DNA of 64,000 bases from Ampullimonas aquatilis (GTDB lineage: Bacteria > Pseudomonadota > Gammaproteobacteria > Burkholderiales > Burkholderiaceae_D). The notes under the pieces were generated by a model. That model was not told the DNA's origin. It was given only the letters and a program-made list of their open reading frames with translations, and searched no databases. Position numbers and translations under genes: made by a program. Position 1 is the stretch's first letter. The number at the start of each line of letters is the position of its first letter. This document shows positions 1-8,235 of this stretch, one piece after another. The stretch spans positions 3,286,001 to 3,350,000 of the forward strand of contig NZ_CP183834.1 of assembly GCF_049675895.1 (NCBI RefSeq), in the 5' to 3' direction.

Positions 1-527
1 GCATCAACTGCAATCCAACCAGCCAAACCGGACTGTTCAGCCAGAGACAGCGCTTCAGCGATACGCACTTGCTTTTTAGATTTTTCACGAACAGCAACGA
101 CATCACCAGGCTTAACCTGAATGGAAGGAATATTGACAACCTGATTATTTAAAGTGATCGCCTTGTGGGAAACCAATTGACGCGCTTCAGCACGAGTAGA
201 GCCAAAACCCATGCGATAAACTACGTTATCAAGACGGGATTCCAGCAATTTCAAAAGGTTTTCACCAGTATTGCCTTTAATACGATCAGCTTCGGCAAAA
301 TAGCGACGGAACTGACGCTCCAGCACACCATAAATACGCTTTACTTTTTGTTTTTCGCGAAGTTGTGTACCGAAGTCAGAAGTACGAGCACCGGATGTAC
401 GGCCATGCTGACCAGGTTTGCTGTCAAGTTTGCACTTGGATTCCAAAGAACGACGAGCGCTCTTGAGGAACAGATCGGTGCCTTCACGACGGCAGAGTTT
501 TGCTTTAGGACCAATATAACGAGCCAC
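1..527 (-). CDS. rpsD: 30S ribosomal protein S4 (partial, 3' end off window)
   Basis: Small-subunit protein that nucleates 16S rRNA folding and, in many bacteria, represses the alpha operon. The translation begins V(M)-ARYIGPKAKLCRREGTDLF and continues through the S4 RNA-binding domain (LESRLDNVVYRMGF, then ARQLVSHKAI), matching S4 throughout. About 175 of the usual ~206 residues are present and the gene runs off the left edge. The start is GTG at 527-525, preceded by AAGGA seven bases upstream; no ATG fits the conserved N-terminus. It is the last visible gene of the alpha operon, downstream of rpsK. Confidence 0.95.
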   Translation of the reverse strand, partial: MARYIGPKAKLCRREGTDLFLKSARRSLESKCKLDSKPGQHGRTSGARTSDFGTQLREKQKVKRIYGVLERQFRRYFAEADRIKGNTGENLLKLLESRLDNVVYRMGFGSTRAEARQLVSHKAITLNNQVVNIPSIQVKPGDVVAVREKSKKQVRIAEALSLAEQSGLAGWIAVD

Positions 528-616
528 TTTTTTTCCTTTCTTGATTAAGGCAACAGTCTGAACGACCATTGCCCAAGTTCTGAGACTGAACTCAGAACAG
601 TGGGCTTATGACAAAA

Positions 617-1021
617 TTAGATACGACGACGTTTTGGGGGACGGCAACCGTTATGTGGAACGGGTGTCACATCAGAAATCAAGGTGATTTTGATGCCCAA
701 TGAATTTAAGGCACGCACAGAAGATTCGCGGCCTGGGCCTGGACCTTTAATACGCACTTCAAGATTTTTAACGCCACATTCTACAGCTACGCGACCTGCG
801 GCTTCAGCAGCAACCTGAGCAGCAAAAGGTGTTGATTTACGTGAGCCTTTAAAACCAGCGCCACCTGACGTTGCCCAAGACAGGGCATTACCCTGACGAT
901 CAGTAATGGTAATGATGGTGTTGTTAAAAGATGCATGCACGTGAGCAATACCCTCAGCAACATTCTTTTTAACTTTTTTACGAGCTCGTTGCGAAGCTGA
1001 GTTATTTGGTGATTTAGCCAT
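617..1021 (-). CDS. rpsK: 30S ribosomal protein S11
   Basis: 134-residue platform protein of the 30S subunit that contacts the mRNA exit region. The motif GPGPGRESSVRAL and the basic tail NGCRPPKRRRI are diagnostic, and the length is usual for proteobacteria. The N-terminus (residues 1-20) is the ordinary lysine-rich extension. It lies 24 bases downstream of rpsM and 89 bases upstream of rpsD in the alpha operon, so it is co-transcribed with them. Confidence 0.97.
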   Translation of the reverse strand: MAKSPNNSASQRARKKVKKNVAEGIAHVHASFNNTIITITDRQGNALSWATSGGAGFKGSRKSTPFAAQVAAEAAGRVAVECGVKNLEVRIKGPGPGRESSVRALNSLGIKITLISDVTPVPHNGCRPPKRRRI

Positions 1022-1045
1022 TGTGATTATCCTTGATTACTTAGC

Positions 1046-1411
1046 TTACTTCTTAAGCGAAGCTGCTGCTTTGCGTGGACCCTTACGCGTACGCGCATTG
1101 GTACGTGTGCGCTGACCACGGCATGGCAAGCCTTTACGATGGCGCAAGCCACGATAGCAACCTAAATCCATAAGACGTTTGATGTTCATGGAAATTTCAC
1201 GACGCAAGTCACCTTCTACAGTGTAGCGATTAACTTCGTCACGAAGACGTTCCATTTCAGAATCGTCAAGATCTTTTACTTTTTTAGCAAAATCCACACG
1301 TGCTGCTTCGCAAATTTTACGAGCGCGCGAGCGGCCGACACCATAAATGGACATCAAGCCGATTTCTGTATGTTGATGGTTGGGGATGTTTACCCCTGCA
1401 ATACGTGCCAT
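1046..1411 (-). CDS. rpsM: 30S ribosomal protein S13
   Basis: 121-residue head protein of the 30S subunit that forms intersubunit bridges and touches P-site tRNA. The N-terminus MARIAGVNIP, the helix-two-turn-helix segment YGVGRSRARKIC and the C-terminal RHRKGLPCRGQRTRTNARTRKG tail (here GLRHRKGLPCRGQRT) are typical. It opens the classical alpha operon and follows rpmJ by 28 bases. Nothing unusual is visible. Confidence 0.97.
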   Translation of the reverse strand: MARIAGVNIPNHQHTEIGLMSIYGVGRSRARKICEAARVDFAKKVKDLDDSEMERLRDEVNRYTVEGDLRREISMNIKRLMDLGCYRGLRHRKGLPCRGQRTRTNARTRKGPRKAAASLKK

Positions 1412-1439
1412 GCGATATTCCCAATAAGAGAAGCGTTAA

Positions 1440-1553
1440 TTAACCTTGACGCTGTTTGTGACGTGGATCTGTACAAATCACACGGACAACGCCTTTACGT
1501 TTGATCACTTTGCAGTTACGGCAGAGCCGCTTTACCGAAGCCAGTACTTTCAT
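1440..1553 (-). CDS. rpmJ: 50S ribosomal protein L36
   Basis: A 37-residue gene. It reads MKVLASVKRLCRNCKVIKRK and ends DPRHKQRQG. It is the smallest 50S protein and binds 23S rRNA near the peptidyl-transferase region. The zinc-binding type is kept: the CxxC pair at residues 11 and 14, a cysteine at 27 and a histidine at 32. It sits between infA and rpsM, 24 bases downstream of infA. GAGGAAATC precedes the ATG at 1553, giving a good ribosome-binding site. Confidence 0.95.
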   Translation of the reverse strand: MKVLASVKRLCRNCKVIKRKGVVRVICTDPRHKQRQG

Positions 1554-1577
1554 GATTTCCTCTACTATTATTCCAAT

Positions 1578-1796
1578 TTACTTTACTCGGAAAACTATCC
1601 GGGCCCGGGAAAGATCATAGGGTGTTAACTCCACAGTGACCTTATCACCTGGCAAAATTCGGATATAGTTCATCCTCATCTTGCCTGAAATATGACCAAG
1701 TACAACATGTCCATTTTCAAGTTTTACCCGGAAAGTAGCATTAGGTAAGTTTTCGACAACCTCACCCTGCATCTGAATCACATCATCTTTAGCCAT
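1578..1796 (-). CDS. infA: Translation initiation factor IF-1
   Basis: 72-residue single OB-fold factor that occupies the ribosomal A site during initiation. MAKDDVIQMQGEV, then HISGKMRMNYIRILPGDKV and ELTPYDLSRARI are the family signature. Its place between secY and rpmJ inside the spc/alpha cluster is common in betaproteobacteria, whereas in E. coli infA is elsewhere. Length and start are standard. Confidence 0.97.
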   Translation of the reverse strand: MAKDDVIQMQGEVVENLPNATFRVKLENGHVVLGHISGKMRMNYIRILPGDKVTVELTPYDLSRARIVFRVK

Positions 1797-1819
1797 GAAC
1801 TACAAAACCTTGTCGAACT

Positions 1820-3136
1820 TTATCGAATTGGCATGTTTGTCTTAAAACTAGCCTTTTTAAGCAATGACTCATATTGCTGAGACATCACATAAGTCTGCAC
1901 CTGAGTCATGAAGTCCATTGTGACGACAACGATAATCAATAATGAAGTACCACCAAAATAAAAAGGCACATTCCACTTCAAAACCAGAAACTCCGGCAAA
2001 AGGCAAACCAGCGTGATGTAAACCGCACCGACCAATGTCAAACGCATCAAAATCTTGTCTATATACTTGGCTGTCTGTTCACCAGGTCTTATTCCAGGAA
2101 CGAAGGCACCGCTTTTCTTTAAATTATCTGCAGTTTCTTTGCTATTAAATACCAAGGCTGTATAGAAAAAGCAGAAGAAAACAATTGCGGTCGCATAAAG
2201 CAAAACATAAATAGGCTGACCTGGAGAAAGTGCACCAGCAATATCTTTTAACCAATGCATACTTTCGTGGCTGCCAAACCAGCCGGCTATTGTAGCTGGG
2301 AACAAGATAATACTCGAGGCAAAAATCGGCGGAATAACACCGGCCATATTGAGCTTCAAGGGCAAATGCGAGCTTTGACCAGCATAAACTTTATTACCAA
2401 CTTGGCGTTTAGCATAATTAACCGTGATCTTTCTTTGTCCGCGCTCAACAAATACAACCAGATAGGTCACTGCAGCAACAATGATGACAATTAACAGTGC
2501 AGAAACAATATGCATTGATCCAGTTCTAACCAGCTCCAACAATCCACCTATTGCATTTGGCAAGCCTGCGGCAATACCGGCAAAGATAATGATTGAGATA
2601 CCATTTCCCAAACCACGCTCAGTAATCTGCTCACCAAGCCACATCAGAAACATCGTTCCAGTCACCAAAGAAACTACCGTGGTTAATCTGAAAAGAATAC
2701 CCGCAGATATTACCAAACCAGGTTGTGACTCCAATGCGACTGAAATTCCGAAGGCTTGAAATGTGGCCAAAGCCAAAGTACCGTAACGGGTGTACTGAGT
2801 TATTTTTCTACGTCCCGCCTCCCCTTCTTTTTTAAGAGATTCAAGCTGAGGCGACACAATAGAAAGCAATTGCATGATGATAGATGCAGAAATATACGGC
2901 ATGATGCCCAAAGCAAACACCGTAAACCTCGACAAAGCACCACCAGAAAACATATTGAACATACCCAAGATACCACCCTGTTGCGACTTAAACAGCTGTG
3001 TTAATTGAGCAGGATCAATACCAGGCACTGGGATGTGGGCGCCAATACGATAGACGACCAAAGCCAATAGCAAGAATATTAGACGAGCTTTGAGATCGCT
3101 AAATTTGCTAGTGCCTGTTGCAGGTAAAGTTGCCAA
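1820..3136 (-). CDS. secY: Protein translocase subunit SecY
   Basis: 438-residue central pore protein of the SecYEG channel in the inner membrane. About ten hydrophobic segments are visible. The plug region follows AHIPVPGIDP, and the cytoplasmic loop GQRKITVNYAKRQVG and the C-terminal KSGAFVPGIRPGEQTAKYID region are conserved SecA/ribosome contact sites. It is transcribed with the spc operon, 14 bases downstream of rplO. SecE, its partner, is encoded at 28473-28862. Length and motifs are normal. Confidence 0.98.
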   Translation of the reverse strand: MATLPATGTSKFSDLKARLIFLLLALVVYRIGAHIPVPGIDPAQLTQLFKSQQGGILGMFNMFSGGALSRFTVFALGIMPYISASIIMQLLSIVSPQLESLKKEGEAGRRKITQYTRYGTLALATFQAFGISVALESQPGLVISAGILFRLTTVVSLVTGTMFLMWLGEQITERGLGNGISIIIFAGIAAGLPNAIGGLLELVRTGSMHIVSALLIVIIVAAVTYLVVFVERGQRKITVNYAKRQVGNKVYAGQSSHLPLKLNMAGVIPPIFASSIILFPATIAGWFGSHESMHWLKDIAGALSPGQPIYVLLYATAIVFFCFFYTALVFNSKETADNLKKSGAFVPGIRPGEQTAKYIDKILMRLTLVGAVYITLVCLLPEFLVLKWNVPFYFGGTSLLIIVVVTMDFMTQVQTYVMSQQYESLLKKASFKTNMPIR

Positions 3137-3150
3137 AATAGTACCTATAA

Positions 3151-3582
3151 TTAAGCTATTGATCCACCAGCAGCCTCGATAGCTGCTTTTGCACCCGCAG
3201 TTACCAACAAACCTTTGAGATGAACGGCCTTCTCAATCACACCAGCCAAATAGATTTTGGCTTGACGAGCTTGATCAGAAATCACGCCGGCCTGTTTTAG
3301 AGCAAGCAAATCAATCTCGGCGACTGGCAAAACATTCAAACTCAGTAAACGTACATCAACCGTATCACCAGCAGTCAATGATTTAAAACCGCGTTTAGGC
3401 AAGCGACGTTGCAAAGGCATTTGACCGCCTTCAAAACCAACTTTATGAAAACCACCTGAACGAGATTTTTGACCTTTATGGCCGCGACCTGCAGTTTTAC
3501 CTAAACCGGAACCAATACCCCGACCAACACGGCGTTTAGCATGTTTAGCACCTTCACCAGGCTGTAATTTATTTAAGTTCAT
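3151..3582 (-). CDS. rplO: 50S ribosomal protein L15
   Basis: 143-residue late-assembly 50S protein. The glycine/arginine-rich N-terminal extension (RRVGRGIGSGLGKTAGRG, HKGQKSRSGG) threads into 23S rRNA and is characteristic. The C-terminal half shows the usual L15 globular domain ending EAAGGSIA. It follows rpmD by three bases and precedes secY, the standard spc order. Confidence 0.97.
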   Translation of the reverse strand: MNLNKLQPGEGAKHAKRRVGRGIGSGLGKTAGRGHKGQKSRSGGFHKVGFEGGQMPLQRRLPKRGFKSLTAGDTVDVRLLSLNVLPVAEIDLLALKQAGVISDQARQAKIYLAGVIEKAVHLKGLLVTAGAKAAIEAAGGSIA

Positions 3583-3585
3583 TTT

Positions 3586-3777
3586 TTATTCCCCCAGTGA
3601 TGTAACACTGACCATATAACGAACTTTGTTGATCATGCCACGTACTGCCGGAGTATCAATGAGTTCCTTAGAGGAATTAATTCTACCCAAGCCAAGGCCT
3701 TTAACAGTGTCGCGATGAGACTGTCTTGTACCAATCAAGCTTTTCAACAGCGTGACTTTAATTTTTTTCTCAGACAT
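3586..3777 (-). CDS. rpmD: 50S ribosomal protein L30
   Basis: 63 residues from the chosen ATG at 3777, starting MSEKKIKVTLLKSLIGTRQSHRDTVKGLG-, the ferredoxin-like L30 fold. A TTG two codons upstream is also in frame, but AAGG lies seven bases before the ATG and the family starts close to this point. It fits between rpsE and rplO with spacings of nine and three bases, as usual in the spc operon. Confidence 0.95.
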   Translation of the reverse strand: MSEKKIKVTLLKSLIGTRQSHRDTVKGLGLGRINSSKELIDTPAVRGMINKVRYMVSVTSLGE

Positions 3778-3786
3778 AGCCAATCC

Positions 3787-4305
3787 TTAGCCTAGAATTT
3801 CTTCTACAGTTTTGCCACGCTTAGCAGCGATTTCACTAGGCGTACTCATTTTCTGCAAACCGTTCAAAGTTGCTCTAACCATGTTATATGGATTAGTGCT
3901 TCCAATACTTTTTGCAACCACATTGGTGACACCAAGCACTTCAAAAATAGCTCTCATTGGGCCACCGGCAATAATGCCAGTACCCTCATTAGCAGGCGAC
4001 ATATAAACAACTGACGCACCGTGTTTACCAACAACTGAATGTTGCAGAGTACCTGTTTTCAAACTAACTTTAAACATCTTACGGCGGGCTTCTTCCATCG
4101 CCTTTTGCACGGCAACAGGCACCTCTTTCGATTTACCTTTACCCATACCAACACGCCCGTCACCGTCACCAACAACTGTCAGCGCAGCAAAACCGAGAAT
4201 ACGCCCACCTTTAACAACTTTAGTGACGCGATTTACTGCAATCATCTTCTCGCGCAAACCATCATCGCGCTCGTCGCCTTGAACTTTTGCCTGTACTTTT
4301 GCCAT
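3787..4305 (-). CDS. rpsE: 30S ribosomal protein S5
   Basis: 172-residue 30S protein involved in translational accuracy and mRNA helicase activity at the entry tunnel. The double-stranded RNA-binding part (REKMIAVNRVTKVVKGGRILGF) and the C-terminal domain (ANEGTGIIAGGPMRAIFEVLGV) are clear. The start is ATG at 4305 with GGAG six bases upstream; an upstream in-frame TTG would add four residues but has no support. It is twelve bases downstream of rplR. Confidence 0.96.
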   Translation of the reverse strand: MAKVQAKVQGDERDDGLREKMIAVNRVTKVVKGGRILGFAALTVVGDGDGRVGMGKGKSKEVPVAVQKAMEEARRKMFKVSLKTGTLQHSVVGKHGASVVYMSPANEGTGIIAGGPMRAIFEVLGVTNVVAKSIGSTNPYNMVRATLNGLQKMSTPSEIAAKRGKTVEEILG

Positions 4306-4317
4306 CTTAGGCTCCAA

Positions 4318-4683
4318 TTAAAACTTAAGACCCGCTTCACGAGCAGCATCAGCCAAAGCTTTGATACGACCGTGATAACGAAAACCAGAACGATCAAACG
4401 CCACAGCAGAGATACCAAGCGCGACGGCTTTTTCAGCAATATTTTTGCCGACGATAGCAGCAGCATTTTGATTGCCACCCTTACCAGTCTTACCAGCCAA
4501 AGAAACTTTTACTGCAGCCTCGAGCGTTGAAGAACTTGCAAGCACCTTGCTACCATCAGAATTAAACAGCGTAGCGTAGATATTCTCGTTAGTTCTATGA
4601 ACGGACAAACGATTGACTTTAAGCTCACCAATTTTTTTGCGTGTCTGCAATGCACGGCGCAAACGACTTTGATTCTTATCCAT
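4318..4683 (-). CDS. rplR: 50S ribosomal protein L18
   Basis: 121 residues from ATG at 4683. L18 binds 5S rRNA and joins it to the 50S central protuberance. The N-terminal basic part (MDKNQSRLRRALQTRKKI) and the core (LSVHRTNENIYATLFNSDG, then DRSGFRYHGRIKALADAARE) are conserved. An upstream TTG would add two residues. It lies 15 bases after rplF in the spc operon. Confidence 0.96.
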   Translation of the reverse strand: MDKNQSRLRRALQTRKKIGELKVNRLSVHRTNENIYATLFNSDGSKVLASSSTLEAAVKVSLAGKTGKGGNQNAAAIVGKNIAEKAVALGISAVAFDRSGFRYHGRIKALADAAREAGLKF

Positions 4684-4698
4684 AAACAAGCTCTCTTG

Positions 4699-5232
4699 TT
4701 ATTTCTTCTTGGTTTCTTTAAGAATAACCACTTCATCCGAATAACGTACGCCTTTACCCTTGTATGGTTCGGGACTACGATACGCGCGAACTTCAGCAGC
4801 TACTTGGCCAACCTGTTGTTTATCGATACCCTTGATCAATATTTCAGTTTGACTCGGAGTTTCAACTTTTACACCTGTCGGCATTGAATGCACAACTGGA
4901 TGAGAAAATCCCAATGAAAGGTTTAATTTTTCACCCTGAGCCTGCGCACGATAACCCACACCAATCAAATTCAGCTTACGCTCAAACCCCTTGGTGACAC
5001 CCTGAACCATGTTTGCCACCAGGGCTCGCATAGTTCCAGACATGGCATTAGCTTGCCTGGATTCTTGCGCAGGAGTGAAAGTCAACTTCCCATCTTCCAA
5101 CGCAATCGTTACTAAAGCATTTTGAGTTCGCGCAATCTGCCCTAACGGGCCCTTCACGGAAATCGTATCCGAAGAGAGAGATACCTCCGCCCCCTTTGGC
5201 AACACTACTGGATTTTTAGCTACACGTGACAT
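4699..5232 (-). CDS. rplF: 50S ribosomal protein L6
   Basis: 177-residue protein near the sarcin-ricin loop and elongation-factor binding site. Both L6 repeats are visible, with the signature PEPYKGKGVRYSDEVVILKE near the C-terminus and SRVAKNPVVLPKGAEVSL at the start. It lies 12 bases after rpsH. Length and sequence are ordinary. Confidence 0.97.
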   Translation of the reverse strand: MSRVAKNPVVLPKGAEVSLSSDTISVKGPLGQIARTQNALVTIALEDGKLTFTPAQESRQANAMSGTMRALVANMVQGVTKGFERKLNLIGVGYRAQAQGEKLNLSLGFSHPVVHSMPTGVKVETPSQTEILIKGIDKQQVGQVAAEVRAYRSPEPYKGKGVRYSDEVVILKETKKK

Positions 5233-5244
5233 TTTGGCACTCCC

Positions 5245-5640
5245 TTAGGCGACGTAACAGATAACTTCGCCGCCGACACCAGTGGCCTTGGCTTTGCGAT
5301 CAGTCATTACCCCACGCGGAGTAGAAACAATAGCCACACCTAAACCATTCATAACGGTTGGAATATCAGCCTTACCCTTGTAAACTCTCAAACCGGGCTT
5401 ACTAACCCGTTCAAGACGTTCAATTACAGGCCGACCAGAATAATATTTCAGATCAATACCAAGAACAGGCTTACCACCCTCAGTCTGAACTGAATAACTT
5501 TCAATATAACCCTCATCCTTCAAGACTTGGGCAATTGCCACCTTCAGTTTTGAAGAGGGCATCTGAACCACTGATTTCGCCACCATCTGCGCATTACGAA
5601 TACGCGTCAGCATGTCAGCGATAGGATCACTCATACTCAT
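5245..5640 (-). CDS. rpsH: 30S ribosomal protein S8
   Basis: 131 residues from ATG at 5640 (MSMSDPIADMLTRIRNAQ), with GAGGGG six bases upstream. S8 binds the central domain of 16S rRNA and is the translational repressor of the spc operon in E. coli. The C-terminal signature VSTPRGVMTDRKAKATGVGGEVIC is intact. In-frame codons farther upstream are ignored because they overlap the rpsN end and lack a ribosome-binding site. Confidence 0.96.
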   Translation of the reverse strand: MSMSDPIADMLTRIRNAQMVAKSVVQMPSSKLKVAIAQVLKDEGYIESYSVQTEGGKPVLGIDLKYYSGRPVIERLERVSKPGLRVYKGKADIPTVMNGLGVAIVSTPRGVMTDRKAKATGVGGEVICYVA

Positions 5641-5654
5641 GTAAAGCCCCTCGT

Positions 5655-5960
5655 TTACCAACTAGCTTTTGTTAAACCTGGAATTTCGCCCTTCATCGCG
5701 ATTTCACGCAATTTGTTGCGACCAAGTCCAAATTTGCGAAAAGTACCGCGTGGACGTCCAGTCAAAGAGCAACGATTGCGCTGACGAGTAGGGTTGGAAT
5801 TCCGCGGGAGTACCTGCAAGGCCAATCTGGCCTCAAAGCGCTCATCATCAGATTTACTTGTATTTTCAATTACAGCCTTGAGAGCCGCACGCTTGCCAGC
5901 ATACTTTTTGACTAAATCAGCACGCTTTTTTTCACGATTGATTAATGACAGTTTTGCCAT
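5655..5960 (-). CDS. rpsN: 30S ribosomal protein S14 (zinc-free type)
   Basis: 101 residues from ATG at 5960 (MAKLSLINREKKR), with GAGGAA three bases before it. The length and the lack of CxxC pairs place it in the long, zinc-independent S14 class. The conserved core RNRCSLTGRPRGTFRKFGLGRNKLRE is present. S14 assembles late in the 30S head. A longer reading upstream would run into rplE and is not supported. Confidence 0.95.
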   Translation of the reverse strand: MAKLSLINREKKRADLVKKYAGKRAALKAVIENTSKSDDERFEARLALQVLPRNSNPTRQRNRCSLTGRPRGTFRKFGLGRNKLREIAMKGEIPGLTKASW

Positions 5961-5967
5961 TTGTTCC

Positions 5968-6507
5968 TCAATTCTTAAAAGGGAAACGGAAAGCGCTAAG
6001 CAATGCCTTGGCCTCTTCATCCGTCTTAGCCGTAGTGGTAATACTTACGTTCAACCCACGCAAAGCATCAATCTTGTCGTAGTCAATTTCAGGAAAAATG
6101 ATTTGTTCTTTTACGCCGATATTGTAGTTACCACGCCCATCAAAAGCACGGCCAGAAATTCCTCGAAAATCGCGCACACGTGGCAATGCAATTGTCACAA
6201 AGCGATCCAAGAACTCATACATACGAGCACCACGCAAAGTAACCATGCAACCAATAGGATAGCCTTGACGGATTTTAAATCCCGCGATAGCCTTTCTAGC
6301 TTTTGTAATTACAGGTTTCTGACCCGCAATTTTCGTCAAATCACCAACAGCATGCTCAATAATTTTTTTATCAGCAACCGCCTCGGATAACCCCATATTC
6401 AAGGTAATCTTAGTAATTCTCGGCACCTCCATAATTGACTTATATTCAAACTTTGAAGTCAATTCAGGAACAATCTTTTCTCTGTATACCGCCAACAAGC
6501 GAGCCAT
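5968..6507 (-). CDS. rplE: 50S ribosomal protein L5
   Basis: 179-residue 5S rRNA-binding protein of the central protuberance. MEVPRITKITLNMGLSEAV and the segment QKPVITKARKAIAGFKIRQG are diagnostic; the C-terminal half has LPRVRDFRGISGRAFDGRGNYN. Standard length. It is seven bases upstream of rpsN and nine bases after rplX, as expected for the spc operon. Confidence 0.97.
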   Translation of the reverse strand: MARLLAVYREKIVPELTSKFEYKSIMEVPRITKITLNMGLSEAVADKKIIEHAVGDLTKIAGQKPVITKARKAIAGFKIRQGYPIGCMVTLRGARMYEFLDRFVTIALPRVRDFRGISGRAFDGRGNYNIGVKEQIIFPEIDYDKIDALRGLNVSITTTAKTDEEAKALLSAFRFPFKN

Positions 6508-6516
6508 AACGTCCCC

Positions 6517-6834
6517 TTAAACCTTAACAGCTTCGCCGTTTGACTTAAACACGCGAACCTTTGATCCATCTTCCAAAAACTTATAGCCAACACGATCAGC
6601 CTTACCAGAAGCCGCATTAAAAATGGCCACATTAGATGCTTCTATTGGCATTAACTTATCGACAACACCACCCGGAATACCTTTCATTGGATTCGGCTTT
6701 TGGTGCTTCTTAACAGAATTAACACCAGCAACAATCAATTTGCCAAATTCAAGAACTTGCTCAACCTGACCACGCTTGCCCTTGTCACGACCGACAAGAA
6801 CGACAACCTCATCACCTTTTAATATCTTACTCAT
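6517..6834 (-). CDS. rplX: 50S ribosomal protein L24
   Basis: 105-residue early-assembly 50S protein. An N-terminal KOW motif is visible (LKGDEVVVLVGRDKGKRGQVEQV), followed by the conserved GVNSVKKHQKPNP. It lies 13 bases downstream of rplN and nine upstream of rplE, and AGGGTTGT precedes its ATG. Length is usual. Confidence 0.97.
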   Translation of the reverse strand: MSKILKGDEVVVLVGRDKGKRGQVEQVLEFGKLIVAGVNSVKKHQKPNPMKGIPGGVVDKLMPIEASNVAIFNAASGKADRVGYKFLEDGSKVRVFKSNGEAVKV

Positions 6835-6847
6835 ACAACCCTCCAGG

Positions 6848-7216
6848 TTAGAGCACTTCTGGCGCCAATGAAACGATCTTCATAAAACGCTCACCACGCA
6901 ATTCACGCGTGACCGGTCCAAAGATACGAGTTCCAATTGGCTCAAGCTTATTGTTAAGCAGAACAGCAGCATTACCATCAAACTTAATGAGTGAACCGTC
7001 CTGCCTGCGCACACCCTTAGCCGTACGAACCACTACGGCATTATAGATTTCACCCTTTTTAACACGACCGCGAGGAGCCGCATCTTTAATACTGACCTTG
7101 ATGACATCACCAATTCCAGCATACCTGCGCTTTGAGCCACCCAAGACCTTAATGCACATAACAGAACGCGCACCAGTGTTATCAGCGACATCTAATGTCG
7201 ATTGCATTTGTATCAT
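6848..7216 (-). CDS. rplN: 50S ribosomal protein L14
   Basis: 122-residue 50S protein at the subunit interface, part of bridge B8. MIQMQSTLDVADNTGARSVMCIKVLGG and the motif GEIYNAVVVRTAKGVRR are characteristic. It is the first gene of the spc operon in E. coli. Here a 128-base spacer separates it from rpsQ (7217-7344), containing a small hairpin with a GAAA loop near 7283-7300; no promoter was recognised in it. Confidence 0.97.
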   Translation of the reverse strand: MIQMQSTLDVADNTGARSVMCIKVLGGSKRRYAGIGDVIKVSIKDAAPRGRVKKGEIYNAVVVRTAKGVRRQDGSLIKFDGNAAVLLNNKLEPIGTRIFGPVTRELRGERFMKIVSLAPEVL

Positions 7217-7344
7217 TTTTTATCCCCAACTTAATCCGCTATGCGGTCAGTCTTGGCTCCGTGCATTAGCACAATGGAAGAATCCCTTTCGGGAAGAAGA
7301 GCTAGCCCTCTATTATTACAGAGAGCCTTACCTTTGTCTACTCT

Positions 7345-7614
7345 TTAAGCTTTCGCTTTTTCAATTAATTTCGAAACCGTCCAACTTTTGGTTTTTGAAA
7401 TTGGACGACATTCTTGAATCTCAACCAAATCGCCATCATTAAAACCACCATCAGCTACATGAGCATGATACTTTTTAGAGCGCACGATAAACTTACCATA
7501 CAAAGGATGTTTAATCTGACGCTCAACCAGTACAGTTACCGTCTTGCTCATTTTGGTACTTACAACTTTACCAATCAGACTTCTTTTTAGAGCAATCTTT
7601 TCAGATCCAGCCAT
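7345..7614 (-). CDS. rpsQ: 30S ribosomal protein S17
   Basis: 89 residues from ATG at 7614 (MAGSEKIALKRSLIGKVVS). S17 is an OB-fold protein binding the 5' domain of 16S rRNA. The signature GDLVEIQECRPISKTKSW is present. A second ATG two codons upstream overlaps the rpmC stop; GGGGAA lies seven bases before the chosen ATG. It closes the S10-type operon. Confidence 0.95.
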   Translation of the reverse strand: MAGSEKIALKRSLIGKVVSTKMSKTVTVLVERQIKHPLYGKFIVRSKKYHAHVADGGFNDGDLVEIQECRPISKTKSWTVSKLIEKAKA

Positions 7615-7616
7615 GA

Positions 7617-7805
7617 TCATTTCCCCGCCTCTTTAATTAGCGTTTTGACGCGAGCAATATCACGCCTAACTTTACGTAATTGGCTTGTATTAGCGAGTTG
7701 CTGTGTACCTGCCTGCATTCTTAAACCAAACTGAGCCTTCAAAAGACTGATCATCTCAGCATTCAGCTCAGTTGTTGTTTTACTTCTTAATTCAGATGCT
7801 TTCAT
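7617..7805 (-). CDS. rpmC: 50S ribosomal protein L29
   Basis: 62-residue helical-hairpin protein near the exit tunnel, part of the docking site for trigger factor and SRP. It reads MKASELRSKTTTELNAEMIS and contains the conserved LRKVRRDIARVKTLI. It lies nine bases after rplP and nearly abuts rpsQ. Confidence 0.96.
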   Translation of the reverse strand: MKASELRSKTTTELNAEMISLLKAQFGLRMQAGTQQLANTSQLRKVRRDIARVKTLIKEAGK

Positions 7806-7814
7806 ACCAGTCCC

Positions 7815-8234
7815 TTAATTTGCACCGACTTGGCGAATAACAAACGTTGTAGCCAAAGGAAGTTTAGCAGCAGCCAATCGAAAAGCCTCCCTTGCCAAAG
7901 CTTCATCAACGCCATCCATTTCATAGAGAACTTTACCAGGCTGGATTTCGGCTACGTAATATTCAGGATTGCCCTTACCATTACCCATACGCACTTCAGC
8001 CGGTTTTTGTGAAATAGGCTTATCAGGAAAAATTCTGATCCAGATACGACCACCACGTTTAATATGGCGAGTCATCGCTCTACGAGCTGCCTCAATTTGA
8101 CGCGCGGTAATGCGACCACGAACCACGGCTTTGAGACCAAATTCACCAAATGCGACAGAAGAGCCACGAGTAGCAATACCCTTATTTCTACCCTTCTGTT
8201 CTTTTCTATATTTACGACGAGCTGGTTGTAACAT
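7815..8234 (-). CDS. rplP: 50S ribosomal protein L16
   Basis: 139-residue protein next to the A-site tRNA elbow. MLQPARRKYRKEQKGRNKG and the central RGGRIWIRIFPDKPISQKPAEVRMGNGKG are highly conserved. Only one base separates it from the rpsC stop, suggesting translational coupling. Length is typical. Confidence 0.97.
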   Translation of the reverse strand: MLQPARRKYRKEQKGRNKGIATRGSSVAFGEFGLKAVVRGRITARQIEAARRAMTRHIKRGGRIWIRIFPDKPISQKPAEVRMGNGKGNPEYYVAEIQPGKVLYEMDGVDEALAREAFRLAAAKLPLATTFVIRQVGAN

Positions 8235-8235
8235 A